Shown in pieces: positions 50,797 through 59,939 of a stretch of 64,000 bases of DNA. The stretch is taken from contig NZ_JACVPM010000002.1 in the NCBI RefSeq assembly GCF_018881905.1, positions 62,001-126,000 on the forward strand, written 5' to 3'. The stretch is from Polynucleobacter sp. MG-27-Goln-C1. GTDB lineage: Bacteria; Pseudomonadota; Gammaproteobacteria; Burkholderiales; Burkholderiaceae. The notes below the pieces were generated by a model. The model saw nothing but the letters and a program-made list of their open reading frames with translations. It had not been told where the DNA came from and did no database searches. The first letter of the stretch is position 1; every line of letters starts with the position of its first letter. The position numbers and the translations under genes are program-made.

Positions 50797-51009
50797 TTAG
50801 TAAAGCTTTTTAGGCAACATCTGGCTGCGGATACGCTTGTAATGGCGTTTAGCAGCAGCGGCCTTCTTGCGCTTACGTTCAGCCGTTGGCTTCTCGTAGA
50901 ACTCGCGGGCACGCAAGTCTGTCAAAAGGCCATTCTTTTCAATGGTGCGCTTGAAACGGCGCAATGCCACTTCAAAAGGTTCGTTCTCACGGAGGCGGAC
51001 TGTAGTCAT
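50797..51009 (-). CDS. rpsU: 30S ribosomal protein S21
   Basis: The 70-residue basic protein is ribosomal S21: [22 protein letters not shown] at the start, then [18 protein letters not shown] and a basic tail ending LPKKLY. S21 binds near the anti-Shine-Dalgarno end of 16S rRNA and is needed for initiation on natural mRNAs. It leads the macromolecular-synthesis operon and is divergent from tsaD, with 77 bases between the starts. Confidence 0.97.
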   Translation of the reverse strand: MTTVRLRENEPFEVALRRFKRTIEKNGLLTDLRAREFYEKPTAERKRKKAAAAKRHYKRIRSQMLPKKLY

Positions 51010-51086
51010 ACTTGTTTAACTCGTATATGCTCGAAAAATATCGAAAAATTAACTGAAACGCGATTCTAGCACGACCAAGCAAAAAA

Positions 51087-52160
51087 ATGATTGTTTTAGG
51101 CATAGAAACTTCTTGTGATGAGACCGGGGTGGCCATATATGACACCTCCCCCTGGGAAAACCACGCCCCAGCCCATCAGGGCATCCTAGGGCAGGCCCTG
51201 CACTCCCAAATAGCCATGCACCGGGACTATGGGGGCGTTGTACCAGAATTGGCCTCTAGAGACCATATAAGACGGGTTTTACCCCTTTTGGACGACGCTT
51301 TGCATGAAGCTGGCCTCAAATTAAAGGATATGGATGCGGTGGCCTATACCCAGGGTCCCGGCTTAGCTGGCGCCCTGCTAGTAGGTAGCGCCTTTGCCAA
51401 ATCCTTGGCTCAGGGCCTCAATTTACCCTCCATTGGGGTACACCACCTTGAAGGGCACCTACTTTCCCCGCTTTTAGGGGTTTCAGTACCGGAATTCCCG
51501 TTTATCGCCCTTTTAGTCTCGGGTGGACATACCCAACTGATGCTGGTGAGCGGAGTTGGCAAATACCAACTTCTAGGCGAAACCTTGGACGACGCTGCTG
51601 GCGAAGCCTTCGATAAAACGGCTAAGTTGCTGGGTTTGGACTACCCGGGTGGAGCCGCCATTTCTAAATTGGCAGAAAAAGGCCAATCTGGAAGATTTGA
51701 CCTGCCCAAGCCAATGTTGCATTCAGGGGATTTGGATTTCTCTTTCTCGGGACTCAAAACGGCAGTCCTGAATCAGGTGAAAAAATTTGAAGCACTGGGC
51801 ATTACCGATTCCGAAGAAATTGCAACATTTCATGCGGATCTTGCTCGCAGCTTTGTCGATTCCTTGGTGGCGGTGTTAGTCAGCAAGTCAGAAAAGGCGC
51901 TGAAGCAAACTGGTTGCAAACATTTAGTGCTCGCTGGTGGTGTGGGTGCCAATTTGCAATTACGCGCAGCTCTGAATGCAAGTGCCAAGAAAAATCGATT
52001 TGAAGTGCACTACCCACCAGTTGATCTGTGTACCGATAACGGTGTGATGATTGCTTTTGCTGGTGCACTACGTATGTTGGCAGAAAATAACGGCTCAACT
52101 ACTTCGGGTGCTTTTGATATCAAACCCCGTTGGGATTTGGCGAGCAATAATCTCGCTTAA
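51087..52160 (+). CDS. tsaD: tRNA N6-adenosine threonylcarbamoyltransferase
   Basis: The 357-residue enzyme is TsaD (formerly gcp), which completes the t6A modification at position 37 of ANN-decoding tRNAs with TsaB, TsaC and TsaE. It begins [19 protein letters not shown] and has the metal-binding pair [21 protein letters not shown], and the ASKHA nucleotide motif [26 protein letters not shown] near the C-terminus is also standard. The length is normal. Divergent from rpsU, as in many proteobacteria. Confidence 0.97.
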   Translation: MIVLGIETSCDETGVAIYDTSPWENHAPAHQGILGQALHSQIAMHRDYGGVVPELASRDHIRRVLPLLDDALHEAGLKLKDMDAVAYTQGPGLAGALLVGSAFAKSLAQGLNLPSIGVHHLEGHLLSPLLGVSVPEFPFIALLVSGGHTQLMLVSGVGKYQLLGETLDDAAGEAFDKTAKLLGLDYPGGAAISKLAEKGQSGRFDLPKPMLHSGDLDFSFSGLKTAVLNQVKKFEALGITDSEEIATFHADLARSFVDSLVAVLVSKSEKALKQTGCKHLVLAGGVGANLQLRAALNASAKKNRFEVHYPPVDLCTDNGVMIAFAGALRMLAENNGSTTSGAFDIKPRWDLASNNLA

Positions 52161-52182
52161 GTAAATCTCGTTTTAGTGCTGC

Positions 52183-53010
52183 TTACTTAGTCAGACTAAT
52201 TTTAGCGTAGGCGCTGTGATTGTGAATCGACTCAAAGTTCTCAGCCTCAACCACTAAAGACAAAATACGATCATCGCCTTTAAGTTGACCAGCAACATCG
52301 CGCACCAAGTCTTCTACAAACTTTGGATTGTCATACGCACGCTCAGTAACCCACTTCTCATCAGGGCGCTTGAGCAAACCCCACAACTCGCTAGAGGCTT
52401 GGCTCTCAGCGGCTGCAACCAAATCTTCTACTGTCATCTTGGTTTGTGGATCAAGCTCAACAGACATCGTTACATGTGAGCGTTGATTATGTGCGCCGTA
52501 CTCAGAAATCTCTTTCGAGCAAGGGCACAAACTCATCACAGGAACTAAGGCGCGGAGGTTTAACTCAACGCCGATTTCGCCAGACGCATTTTGTTTAGCC
52601 TTCGCAGTCCAAGTTACCTCGTAATCCATCAAGCTTTCAACACCAGATACGGGAGCAGCTTTTTTTACGAAGTGCGTATAAGTAAATTGAATGCGACCTT
52701 CTGTTGCATTGAGTAGCGGCAACATCTCACGCACCATTGCAACTACGGATGCGCTATCAATAGGCTCATTGTGTTTTTGTAAGAGCGCAATGAAACGGGA
52801 CATATGGGTGCCCTTCACATGCGCAGGCAAAGCTACATCCATTTCAAAATTACCAACAGCCGGCATTACGCCTGTCTGAGTGCGAATACTTAATGGATGA
52901 CGCAATCCCCGAATCCCAACCTGCTCAATTGGCAAAGCACGCTCATCATGCGAGGATTGAATATCCGGCATGGATTGCGGTTTGAGAAAGGCGGTGTTGA
53001 TGTCGTTCAT
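52183..53010 (-). CDS. folE2: GTP cyclohydrolase FolE2
   Basis: I take the ATG at 53010 (MNDINTAFLKPQSMPD) as the start, giving 275 residues; an in-frame TTG six codons earlier is a poorer choice. This is the type IB enzyme that opens GTP for folate synthesis and can use manganese when zinc is short. Motifs include VGIRGLRHPL, KGTHMSRF, and the catalytic-cysteine stretch SLCPCSKEISEYGAHNQR. The late ENFESIHNHSAYA is typical of the family. It lies 26 bases downstream of dxs, probably in the same transcript. Confidence 0.93.
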   Translation of the reverse strand: MNDINTAFLKPQSMPDIQSSHDERALPIEQVGIRGLRHPLSIRTQTGVMPAVGNFEMDVALPAHVKGTHMSRFIALLQKHNEPIDSASVVAMVREMLPLLNATEGRIQFTYTHFVKKAAPVSGVESLMDYEVTWTAKAKQNASGEIGVELNLRALVPVMSLCPCSKEISEYGAHNQRSHVTMSVELDPQTKMTVEDLVAAAESQASSELWGLLKRPDEKWVTERAYDNPKFVEDLVRDVAGQLKGDDRILSLVVEAENFESIHNHSAYAKISLTK

Positions 53011-53035
53011 GGCTCTATTTTCAAGCAAAAATGAC

Positions 53036-54940
53036 TTATTTGCCTGCAGCCACAGGATTTGCAGCAGTTTTCAGGGGGAAACGCAGGGAAATGGCCTTTG
53101 CAATCCCCTCAGAGTCCAGGCCACACTTACTCATCAAGAGTTTGTAATCGCCATGCTCTACGAATTCATCTGGAAGACCTAGTTGCAATAGGGGCTTATT
53201 AATACCCATAGCGGAGAGTGCCTCTAAGCAAGCGCTACCAGCACCACCCTGAATCGCACCATCTTCAATCGTCACAAAATAATCATGATCTTGCGCCAAA
53301 GATTTAAGAAGCTCCAGATCCAATGGCTTTACAAAGCGCATATTAGCAACTGAAGCATCAATATGTTCGGCCACTTCGAGTGCTGGGTACAGCAAAGTTC
53401 CGAAAGCCAAAATTGCTACGCGCTGGCCTGCGGGTGCAGTGGACTTACGGCGCAATTCACCTTTGCCTAATGGCACGGTACGCAATTCTTTTGAAGGAAT
53501 AGTTCCAACACCAGCACCACGCGGATAACGAACTGCACTTGGGTGAGGCTGATGGAAAGCTGTCGTTAGTAAATCGCGACACTCTGCTTCATCTGCTGGC
53601 GTTAATACCAACATATTTGGAATGCAACGCAAGAACGGGATGTCATAGGCACCAGCATGCGTTGCGCCATCTGCGCCGACTAAGCCAGCACGGTCCAATG
53701 CAAACAACACTGGAAGATCTTGAATCGCCACATCATGAATCAGTTGATCGTAAGCGCGCTGCAAGAAGGTTGAATAGATCGCCACTACGGGCTTCATCCC
53801 TTCACATGCCATACCAGCAGCAAAAGTCACTGCATGTTGTTCTGCAATACCAACGTCGTAATAACGCTTTGGGAAATTCTGCTCAAACTCTACGAGACCA
53901 GAGCCCTCGCGCATTGCTGGCGTAATACCAATTAACAATGGATCGGCATGTGCCATATCGCACAGCCACTCACCAAATACTTGAGTAAAGGTTTTAGGGG
54001 CAGGAGTGGCGGACTTCTTAACACCCTCTTCTGGGTTGAACTTGCTTGGGCCGTGATACAGAACTGGATCCGCTTCAGCCAACTCATAGCCTTGACCTTT
54101 GCGCGTCACGACATGCAAGAACTGTGGGCCACGACCTTCGAGCGCTAAGCGGCGTACGTTTTGCAGCATCGGAATGAGCGCATCTAAATCATGACCATCG
54201 ATTGGCCCAAAGTAGTTAAAGCCAAACTCTTGAAAAATAGTTGAAGGTGAAACCATGCCCTTGGCGTGATCTTCTAAACGTTTTGCAAACTCACGCAATG
54301 GCGGCGCAATGGATAAAACGCTATCAATGCCCTTCTTCGTTGCAGAATAAATATTGCCACTTAATAATCTAGCCAAGTGTCGATTGAGCGCGCCCACTGC
54401 TGGCGAGATCGACATATCGTTGTCATTCAGAATCACAACCAATGGCAAGTCGTCATACACGCCGGCATTGTTCATGGCTTCAAACGCCATGCCACCAGTC
54501 ATCGCGCTATCGCCAATCACAGCAACCGCAACTTGTTTTTCACCTTTGGTTTGAAAGGCACGCGCCATACCCATTGCTGCAGAAATACTTGTTGAGGAGT
54601 GCCCAGTGCCAAAGGCATCGTATTCACTTTCAGCGCGACGTGGAAAACCAGATAAGCCGTCAAACTGACGCAGCGTATTCATGCGCTCACGACGACCAGT
54701 CAAAATTTTATGTGGATAACTTTGATGACCCACGTCCCAGACGATTCGATCCTGGGGTGTATCGAAGACATAGTGCAGTGCAATCGATAGTTCAACTGTT
54801 CCTAAATTAGATGAAAGGTGTCCACCCGTTTTAGAAACAGAATCCAAGACAAACTGACGCAACTCATCTGCGAGCGCAGGAAGCTGCTCGCGGGGAAGTT
54901 TTTTTAAATCTGCAGGGGAGTGAATGGAATTTAAAGTCAT
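53036..54940 (-). CDS. dxs: 1-deoxy-D-xylulose-5-phosphate synthase
   Basis: The start is ATG 54940, giving 634 residues. This thiamine-diphosphate enzyme condenses pyruvate and glyceraldehyde-3-phosphate, the first step of the non-mevalonate isoprenoid pathway. It shows [12 protein letters not shown], the thiamine motif [34 protein letters not shown], and [20 protein letters not shown] with the catalytic glutamate. It lies 16 bases after ispA, so supply of precursors and prenyl chain synthesis are coordinated. Confidence 0.96.
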   Translation of the reverse strand: MTLNSIHSPADLKKLPREQLPALADELRQFVLDSVSKTGGHLSSNLGTVELSIALHYVFDTPQDRIVWDVGHQSYPHKILTGRRERMNTLRQFDGLSGFPRRAESEYDAFGTGHSSTSISAAMGMARAFQTKGEKQVAVAVIGDSAMTGGMAFEAMNNAGVYDDLPLVVILNDNDMSISPAVGALNRHLARLLSGNIYSATKKGIDSVLSIAPPLREFAKRLEDHAKGMVSPSTIFQEFGFNYFGPIDGHDLDALIPMLQNVRRLALEGRGPQFLHVVTRKGQGYELAEADPVLYHGPSKFNPEEGVKKSATPAPKTFTQVFGEWLCDMAHADPLLIGITPAMREGSGLVEFEQNFPKRYYDVGIAEQHAVTFAAGMACEGMKPVVAIYSTFLQRAYDQLIHDVAIQDLPVLFALDRAGLVGADGATHAGAYDIPFLRCIPNMLVLTPADEAECRDLLTTAFHQPHPSAVRYPRGAGVGTIPSKELRTVPLGKGELRRKSTAPAGQRVAILAFGTLLYPALEVAEHIDASVANMRFVKPLDLELLKSLAQDHDYFVTIEDGAIQGGAGSACLEALSAMGINKPLLQLGLPDEFVEHGDYKLLMSKCGLDSEGIAKAISLRFPLKTAANPVAAGK

Positions 54941-54956
54941 CAAATCTTCAGTAATC

Positions 54957-55859
54957 TTATTTGCCTCTATTAACTACTAACAGAGCCAAATCTTTTAGAG
55001 CCTGGGCTTTAGGGCCAAAACTCTCTAAGCTAGCAATTGCGGTTTCTTGCAAATCTTTTGCTGCTTTCTGTGCATAGTCTAAACCCATCAAGGTGACATA
55101 GGTTGGCTTGTCATTGGCAGCGTCTTTCCCAGCGGTTTTACCCAGGGTTTGACTATCCGAAGTAGCGTCGAGAACATCATCCACAATTTGAAAGGCTAAA
55201 CCTAAAGCTCCGGAGTAATTTTGGAGATGTTGCATTTGAGCCGAATTAAGCTTGGCAGCAATACCACCCATCTGCACCGAACAAGAAAGCAAAGCGCCTG
55301 TTTTCATCGCATGCATTTGCTTTAAGCCACCCAGATCTAACTTCTTGCCCACACTTTCTAAATCAATCGCTTGTCCGCCTGCCATTCCACGCGAACCAGA
55401 TGCACTGGCCAAAGCACTGATCATGGCCAATCGCGTATCAGCATCACACTGTGCATTTGCCAAAATCTCAAATGCGCGAGTTTGCAATGCATCGCCAACC
55501 AATAAAGCAGTCGCCTCATCGAAGGCCTTGTGGACTGTGGGTCGGCCACGACGCAAATCATCATCATCCATGCAAGGCAAATCATCATGCACTAATGAAT
55601 AGGCGTGAATACATTCGATTGCCACAGCAGCAGAATCTAAAGCTACCTTCTTCTCTTGACTGGAATCATCACTTAACTCACCAGCGGCATAAACCAATAA
55701 GGGACGAATGCGTTTACCGCCACCTTGAGCGGCGTAACGCATAGCTTCATGCAAACGCGCAGGATTGGTATCGGCAGCATCAAGCAAATTGTCTAAAGCC
55801 GATTCGGTTCGCTGCCCGTGAGCGCGAACCCAATCTTCAAATGAAAGTGCATTGTTCAT
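54957..55859 (-). CDS. ispA: Farnesyl diphosphate synthase
   Basis: The 300-residue prenyltransferase has both aspartate-rich motifs: [20 protein letters not shown] (first) and [11 protein letters not shown] (second), plus [12 protein letters not shown]. The residues before the first motif fit a farnesyl (C15) synthase. The product feeds undecaprenyl phosphate, quinones and other isoprenoids. It is located between xseB (22 bases upstream) and dxs, the usual proteobacterial arrangement. Confidence 0.93.
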   Translation of the reverse strand: MNNALSFEDWVRAHGQRTESALDNLLDAADTNPARLHEAMRYAAQGGGKRIRPLLVYAAGELSDDSSQEKKVALDSAAVAIECIHAYSLVHDDLPCMDDDDLRRGRPTVHKAFDEATALLVGDALQTRAFEILANAQCDADTRLAMISALASASGSRGMAGGQAIDLESVGKKLDLGGLKQMHAMKTGALLSCSVQMGGIAAKLNSAQMQHLQNYSGALGLAFQIVDDVLDATSDSQTLGKTAGKDAANDKPTYVTLMGLDYAQKAAKDLQETAIASLESFGPKAQALKDLALLVVNRGK

Positions 55860-55881
55860 GAAGGTTTAATTTGCGCGTGAC

Positions 55882-56115
55882 TTACGCTTCAAATACCCGG
55901 ACCTGCTGCTCAACTTGAGCCAGCATGGCTTGGCAATGCTTTAAGAGCGCCGCACCTCGTTGATAAGCTAAAAGCGTCTCTTCCAGAGAGAATTTGCCTG
56001 ACTCCATGTCAGAAATCAGCTTTTCTAGCTCTTTTACAGCCTGCTCGTAACGCAAGTTGGGGTCGATTTGAACCTCAAGACCGGGTTTCTGACCCTCAGA
56101 TTTCTTTGCTGGCAT
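55882..56115 (-). CDS. xseB: Exodeoxyribonuclease VII small subunit
   Basis: The 77-residue protein carries the XseB helical hairpin: RYEQAVKELEKLISDMESGKFSLEETLLAYQRGAALLKHC. A short charged N-terminal tail (MPAKKSEGQKPG) precedes it. Multiple small subunits bind each XseA large subunit; the complex degrades single-stranded DNA. xseA is not in the window. First gene of xseB-ispA-dxs-folE2. Confidence 0.95.
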   Translation of the reverse strand: MPAKKSEGQKPGLEVQIDPNLRYEQAVKELEKLISDMESGKFSLEETLLAYQRGAALLKHCQAMLAQVEQQVRVFEA

Positions 56116-56277
56116 TGGCTTATTTCCTTCAAATTTCTCACAGATGTAGCCCTACATATTAAAGCGAGACGGGGGTCAGATGGGTATAATTCCCTCCTTC
56201 CTTTTCAATATCGATCCGTCGATGGTTGGATTGGTAATTCCGCTTAGCTTCGGCTGACGTTTTCGGGGGTGGGGAGA

Positions 56278-57384
56278 ATGACTAATCTGGCTACCGCGCA
56301 GCAACTTGCGCCGTCCAACTTACAACTGCCGGTTTCGGCCTATTTTGACGTTGATCTCTATCAGCGTGAAATTGAACTGCTTTTTAAGCAGGGCCCAGGC
56401 TATGTTGGTCACGAACTCATGGTTCCTGAGATTGGCTCTTATCAAACCTTAACCTCAGAAAATGAGGGTCGCCTACTGGTTCGTAATGCCCATGGCGTTG
56501 AACTTCTTTCCAATGTCTGCCGTCATCGCCAAGCACTCATGCTCAACGGCAAAGGTAAGGCAGACAACATCGTTTGCCCCTTGCATCGCTGGACCTACGA
56601 TTTAAATGGTCAGCTCATGGGTGCACCCCATTTTGAAAATAAGCCTTGCCTCAACCTAGGCAAGTCACCCTTGCAAAATTGGCAAGGACTCTTATTTGAA
56701 GGTCCGCGTGATGTGCGCACCGATCTTGCCAAGCTCGGCGTAGCTGATGATCTTAATTTTGAGGGTTATGTTCTAGATCACGTTGAAGTCCATGAGTGCA
56801 ATTACAACTGGAAGACTTTTATCGAGGTCTACCTTGAGGACTATCACGTCGTCCCATTTCACCCAGGCTTAGGTAAGTTTGTTTCTTGTGAAGACTTGCG
56901 TTGGGAATTCGGTGACTGGCACAGCGTACAAACTGTTGGCATTCATAAAAACCTAGAGAAGCCTGGCTCTCCGGTTTATCAAAAGTGGCATGAAGCGGTA
57001 TTGCGCCACCACGAGGGTAAGACACCGCGCCATGGCGCTATCTGGCTGACCTACTACCCCAATGTGATGGTGGAATGGTACCCAGGGGTTTTATGCGTTT
57101 CGACATTACACCCCATGGGTCCGAATAAAACACGCAATGTGGTTGAGTTTTATTACCCAGAAGAGATCGCTCTTTTTGAGCGTGAGTTTGTAGAGGCAGA
57201 GCGTGCAGCCTATATGGAAACTTGTATTGAGGATGATGAGATTGCAGAGCGTATGGATGCTGGTCGCGCCGCCTTGTTAGCACGCGGTCAAAATGAAGTA
57301 GGGCCCTATCAAAGCCCGATGGAAGATGGCATGCAGCATTTCCATGAATGGTACCGTCGTGCCATGAACTATCAAGGCGCATAA
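56278..57384 (+). CDS. Rieske-type aromatic ring-hydroxylating oxygenase, alpha-subunit family
   Basis: Start chosen at ATG 56278, directly after GGGGAGA. The 368-residue enzyme has a Rieske domain with CRHRQALMLNGKGKADNIVCPLHRW (CxH and CxxH) and a catalytic domain with mononuclear iron ligands in EDYHVVPFHPGLG and a later aspartate. It resembles the RHO-like oxygenases often found in Burkholderiales next to genes unrelated to aromatic degradation. No reductase gene is adjacent, so electrons must come from elsewhere. It is divergent from xseB and 36 bases before a sulfurtransferase. Confidence 0.85.
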   Translation: MTNLATAQQLAPSNLQLPVSAYFDVDLYQREIELLFKQGPGYVGHELMVPEIGSYQTLTSENEGRLLVRNAHGVELLSNVCRHRQALMLNGKGKADNIVCPLHRWTYDLNGQLMGAPHFENKPCLNLGKSPLQNWQGLLFEGPRDVRTDLAKLGVADDLNFEGYVLDHVEVHECNYNWKTFIEVYLEDYHVVPFHPGLGKFVSCEDLRWEFGDWHSVQTVGIHKNLEKPGSPVYQKWHEAVLRHHEGKTPRHGAIWLTYYPNVMVEWYPGVLCVSTLHPMGPNKTRNVVEFYYPEEIALFEREFVEAERAAYMETCIEDDEIAERMDAGRAALLARGQNEVGPYQSPMEDGMQHFHEWYRRAMNYQGA

Positions 57385-57420
57385 TCCAGTAATACTCATC
57401 GCACCCATTAGGAAGCCATC

Positions 57421-58251
57421 ATGACGCCTCTCATTACTGCAAACCAGTTAGAAGAAATCCTCAATAGTGGCGAGAATGTTTTGCTCTGTGATTGCCGCTT
57501 TGATTTAGTTGACCCACTAGCAGGTAGAAAGTCTTATTTAGAGGGGCATATTCCGGGCGCACTCTACGTCGATCTAGATCACGATTTATCTGGCGCCAAG
57601 ACTGGTAAGAATGGTCGCCACCCACTACCAACTCCTGAAGCCTGGGCGCAAACCAAATCCCGCTTAGGAATGGATTCAAAAACTTTGGTGATCGCCTACG
57701 ACAATCAAGGCTCCGTATATGCCAGTCGCTTGTGGTGGATGCTCAAGGCAACTGGTCATGCCAATGTTCAAGTATTAGATGGCGGCCTAGATGCTTGGAA
57801 TGGCCCAATAGGCACCCTGCCACGGCAGCCTGAGGCTACAAGTGCTCCTGTGCCAGCGATGCCTTATGTTGGCTTGGTGACGGTAGAAGAGGTTGTTCAC
57901 AATCTTCAAGCCAAAATCAATGTCATCGTGGATGCTCGTGCAAACGATCGCTTTCATGGTCAGAATGAAACATTAGATCCAGTTGGCGGACACATTCCCA
58001 ACGCAATCAATTACTGCTTTAGAGAAAATCTCACTGGCAAATCTTTCAAAACCTCGGAGCAGTTGTACAAAGATTTTCATGCTCTCCTGGGATCCACCAA
58101 AGCCTCTGAAGTGATTCACCAGTGCGGCTCTGGAGTAACAGCCTGCCACAATTTACTCGCCATGGAGGTCGCTGGACTCAAGGGTTCACGCCTATATGCA
58201 GGCAGCTGGAGTGAATGGTGTGCCGATCCAAGCCGGCCAGTGGCGCTTTAA
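57421..58251 (+). CDS. Thiosulfate/3-mercaptopyruvate sulfurtransferase (two rhodanese domains)
   Basis: The 276-residue protein has an inactive N-terminal rhodanese domain (LLCDCRFDLVDPLAGRKSYLEGHIPGALYVD) and an active C-terminal one with the cysteine loop HQCGSGVTACHNLLA. Preceding VDARANDRFHGQNE and DPVGGHIPNAINYCF are standard for SseA-like enzymes. CGSGVTA at the loop favours 3-mercaptopyruvate as sulfur donor. It may share a transcript with the Rieske oxygenase and converges on the ZIP gene, with four bases of overlap. Confidence 0.9.
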   Translation: MTPLITANQLEEILNSGENVLLCDCRFDLVDPLAGRKSYLEGHIPGALYVDLDHDLSGAKTGKNGRHPLPTPEAWAQTKSRLGMDSKTLVIAYDNQGSVYASRLWWMLKATGHANVQVLDGGLDAWNGPIGTLPRQPEATSAPVPAMPYVGLVTVEEVVHNLQAKINVIVDARANDRFHGQNETLDPVGGHIPNAINYCFRENLTGKSFKTSEQLYKDFHALLGSTKASEVIHQCGSGVTACHNLLAMEVAGLKGSRLYAGSWSEWCADPSRPVAL

Positions 58252-59021
58252 TGCAGCAGCGAGAGCAAGATTACAAAACCAACGCCGCAAGCAATCAAAA
58301 TCGTTTGACGTAAAGACTCAGCCCAATGTGGGCGTCGATGCATTTGCGGAATGAGATCACTCACCGCAATGTAAATAAAGCTACTGGATGCAATCACGAG
58401 CAAATATGGCATTGCTGCATGAGCCTTCTCTAAGAAGAAGTAAGCCAGTACGCCGCCCACTACCGCAGACAAACCACAAATGAAGTTGTACACCAAGGCG
58501 CGAGTTCGAGAGAATCCCGCATTGAGCAATACGATGAAATCCCCAATCTCCTGAGGAATCTCATGGGCAATGATGGCAATGGCAGTAAAGATACCCACCT
58601 GATAATCCGCCATGAATGCGGCAGCAATCAAAACACCATCAACAAAGTTATGTAATCCATCGCCAACCAAAATCATCCAACCGCTACGACCCGCAACTTC
58701 AGCATCATGGCCATGGTGATGATCGTGGCCATCCCCTTCATGGTGATGGCTGTGGCGCAGTAATGCAATTTTCTCGAGCAAGAAAAAGCCTAGTAGTCCC
58801 GCAAGCAAAGTAGCAAATAGCAACTGAGGGCTCGCGCCCGACATCGTAAATGCCTCAGGTAATGAATGCAGCAAAGCAGTGGCCAGTAAAATACCAACTG
58901 ACACACTGACCATGCTGTGGACCATCTTTGATAAAAAAGACAAAGAAAAACTTGCGGCAACGAGAACGCTAGCGGTTCCCGCTAGCGCTGTTACCAACAA
59001 GATGCTTTGTAATACTGACAT
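58248..59021 (-). CDS. ZIP family metal transporter
   Basis: The 257-residue membrane protein has about eight hydrophobic helices. Signature features are a histidine-rich cytosolic loop (HSHHHEGDGHDHHHGHD, about 92-108), HNFVDGVLIAAAF in helix IV and HEIPQEIGDFIVLLNAG in helix V; the latter two form the binuclear metal site. Zinc is the probable substrate, with iron or manganese possible. It is separated by five bases from the dienelactone-hydrolase gene upstream. Confidence 0.9.
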   Translation of the reverse strand: MSVLQSILLVTALAGTASVLVAASFSLSFLSKMVHSMVSVSVGILLATALLHSLPEAFTMSGASPQLLFATLLAGLLGFFLLEKIALLRHSHHHEGDGHDHHHGHDAEVAGRSGWMILVGDGLHNFVDGVLIAAAFMADYQVGIFTAIAIIAHEIPQEIGDFIVLLNAGFSRTRALVYNFICGLSAVVGGVLAYFFLEKAHAAMPYLLVIASSSFIYIAVSDLIPQMHRRPHWAESLRQTILIACGVGFVILLSLLH

Positions 59022-59026
59022 GGAAA

Positions 59027-59923
59027 TTATGCAACTCCGTTTTGTTTAAACCAGGCAATGCATTTTTCCCAGCCATCTTTAGCGGGACCTTCGCGATAAC
59101 TAGCGCGGTAGTCAGCATGGAAAGCATGTGGTGCATCAGGATAGATTTCAAAACGACAGGCTTTGGCCGCTGGATTTTTTGGCGCTGCTTTTGCCAACGC
59201 TTCGCGCATTTGCTCAACACTCTCTAAAGAGATGCCAGTATCAGCGCCGCCATATAAGCCCAGCACAGGTGCTTTTAGATCGGCAGCGATATCGACTGGA
59301 TGACGCGGGTTGCCTTCTGTTTTTTCACCAATGACACGACCGTACCAAGCTACACCCGCCTTAACCTGCGGGAGCGTGGCTGAGAGCCAAGTAATGCGGC
59401 CACCCCAGCAAAATCCAGTGACGCCCACTTTTTTCAGATCGCCGCCATTCTTTCCGGCCCAAACTAAGGCCGCTTGCAAATCATTCAGCACTTGCGTGTC
59501 CGTAGTAGGAGCAACAATATTTTTCTGAATCTCAGCAATCGTGCCGTAAGTATTCGGATCGCCAGCGCGAGTAAAGAATTCGGGGGCAATCGCCAAGTAA
59601 CCTAATTTCGCAAAACGACGTGTGACGTCAGCAATGTATTCGTGCACACCAAAAATTTCGCTAGCAACGATCACAATCGGCAAGTTGCCTTTAGCCTTTT
59701 CTGGACGAGAAACATAAGCAGGCAGCTGAAAGCTTCCGACTGGAATCATTTGTTCACCAGCTTTAATGCCAGCAAAATCTGTTTCAATCGCTGCGGCCAT
59801 GACCGGCTCAGAAGCAGCAACAAAGCCAATACCCATAGTTGTTGCGGTAATAGCAGAGGCCTTCATAAAGCCCCTTCTATCGCTAGACACTATTTTTGAA
59901 TCTTGATCTTTTTTCGCTGTCAT
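59027..59923 (-). CDS. Exported dienelactone hydrolase family protein
   Basis: The 298-residue precursor has a Tat-like signal (DRRGFMKASAITATTMG), so it may be exported folded. The catalytic cysteine is in VTGFCWGGRITW, the aspartate region in YPDAPHAFHADY with the histidine, matching the Cys-Asp-His triad of dienelactone hydrolases. Dienelactone itself need not be the substrate. The gene is followed closely by the ZIP transporter and lies 16 bases downstream of polA. Confidence 0.87.
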   Translation of the reverse strand: MTAKKDQDSKIVSSDRRGFMKASAITATTMGIGFVAASEPVMAAAIETDFAGIKAGEQMIPVGSFQLPAYVSRPEKAKGNLPIVIVASEIFGVHEYIADVTRRFAKLGYLAIAPEFFTRAGDPNTYGTIAEIQKNIVAPTTDTQVLNDLQAALVWAGKNGGDLKKVGVTGFCWGGRITWLSATLPQVKAGVAWYGRVIGEKTEGNPRHPVDIAADLKAPVLGLYGGADTGISLESVEQMREALAKAAPKNPAAKACRFEIYPDAPHAFHADYRASYREGPAKDGWEKCIAWFKQNGVA

Positions 59924-59939
59924 TTTCTAGTCTCCTGAT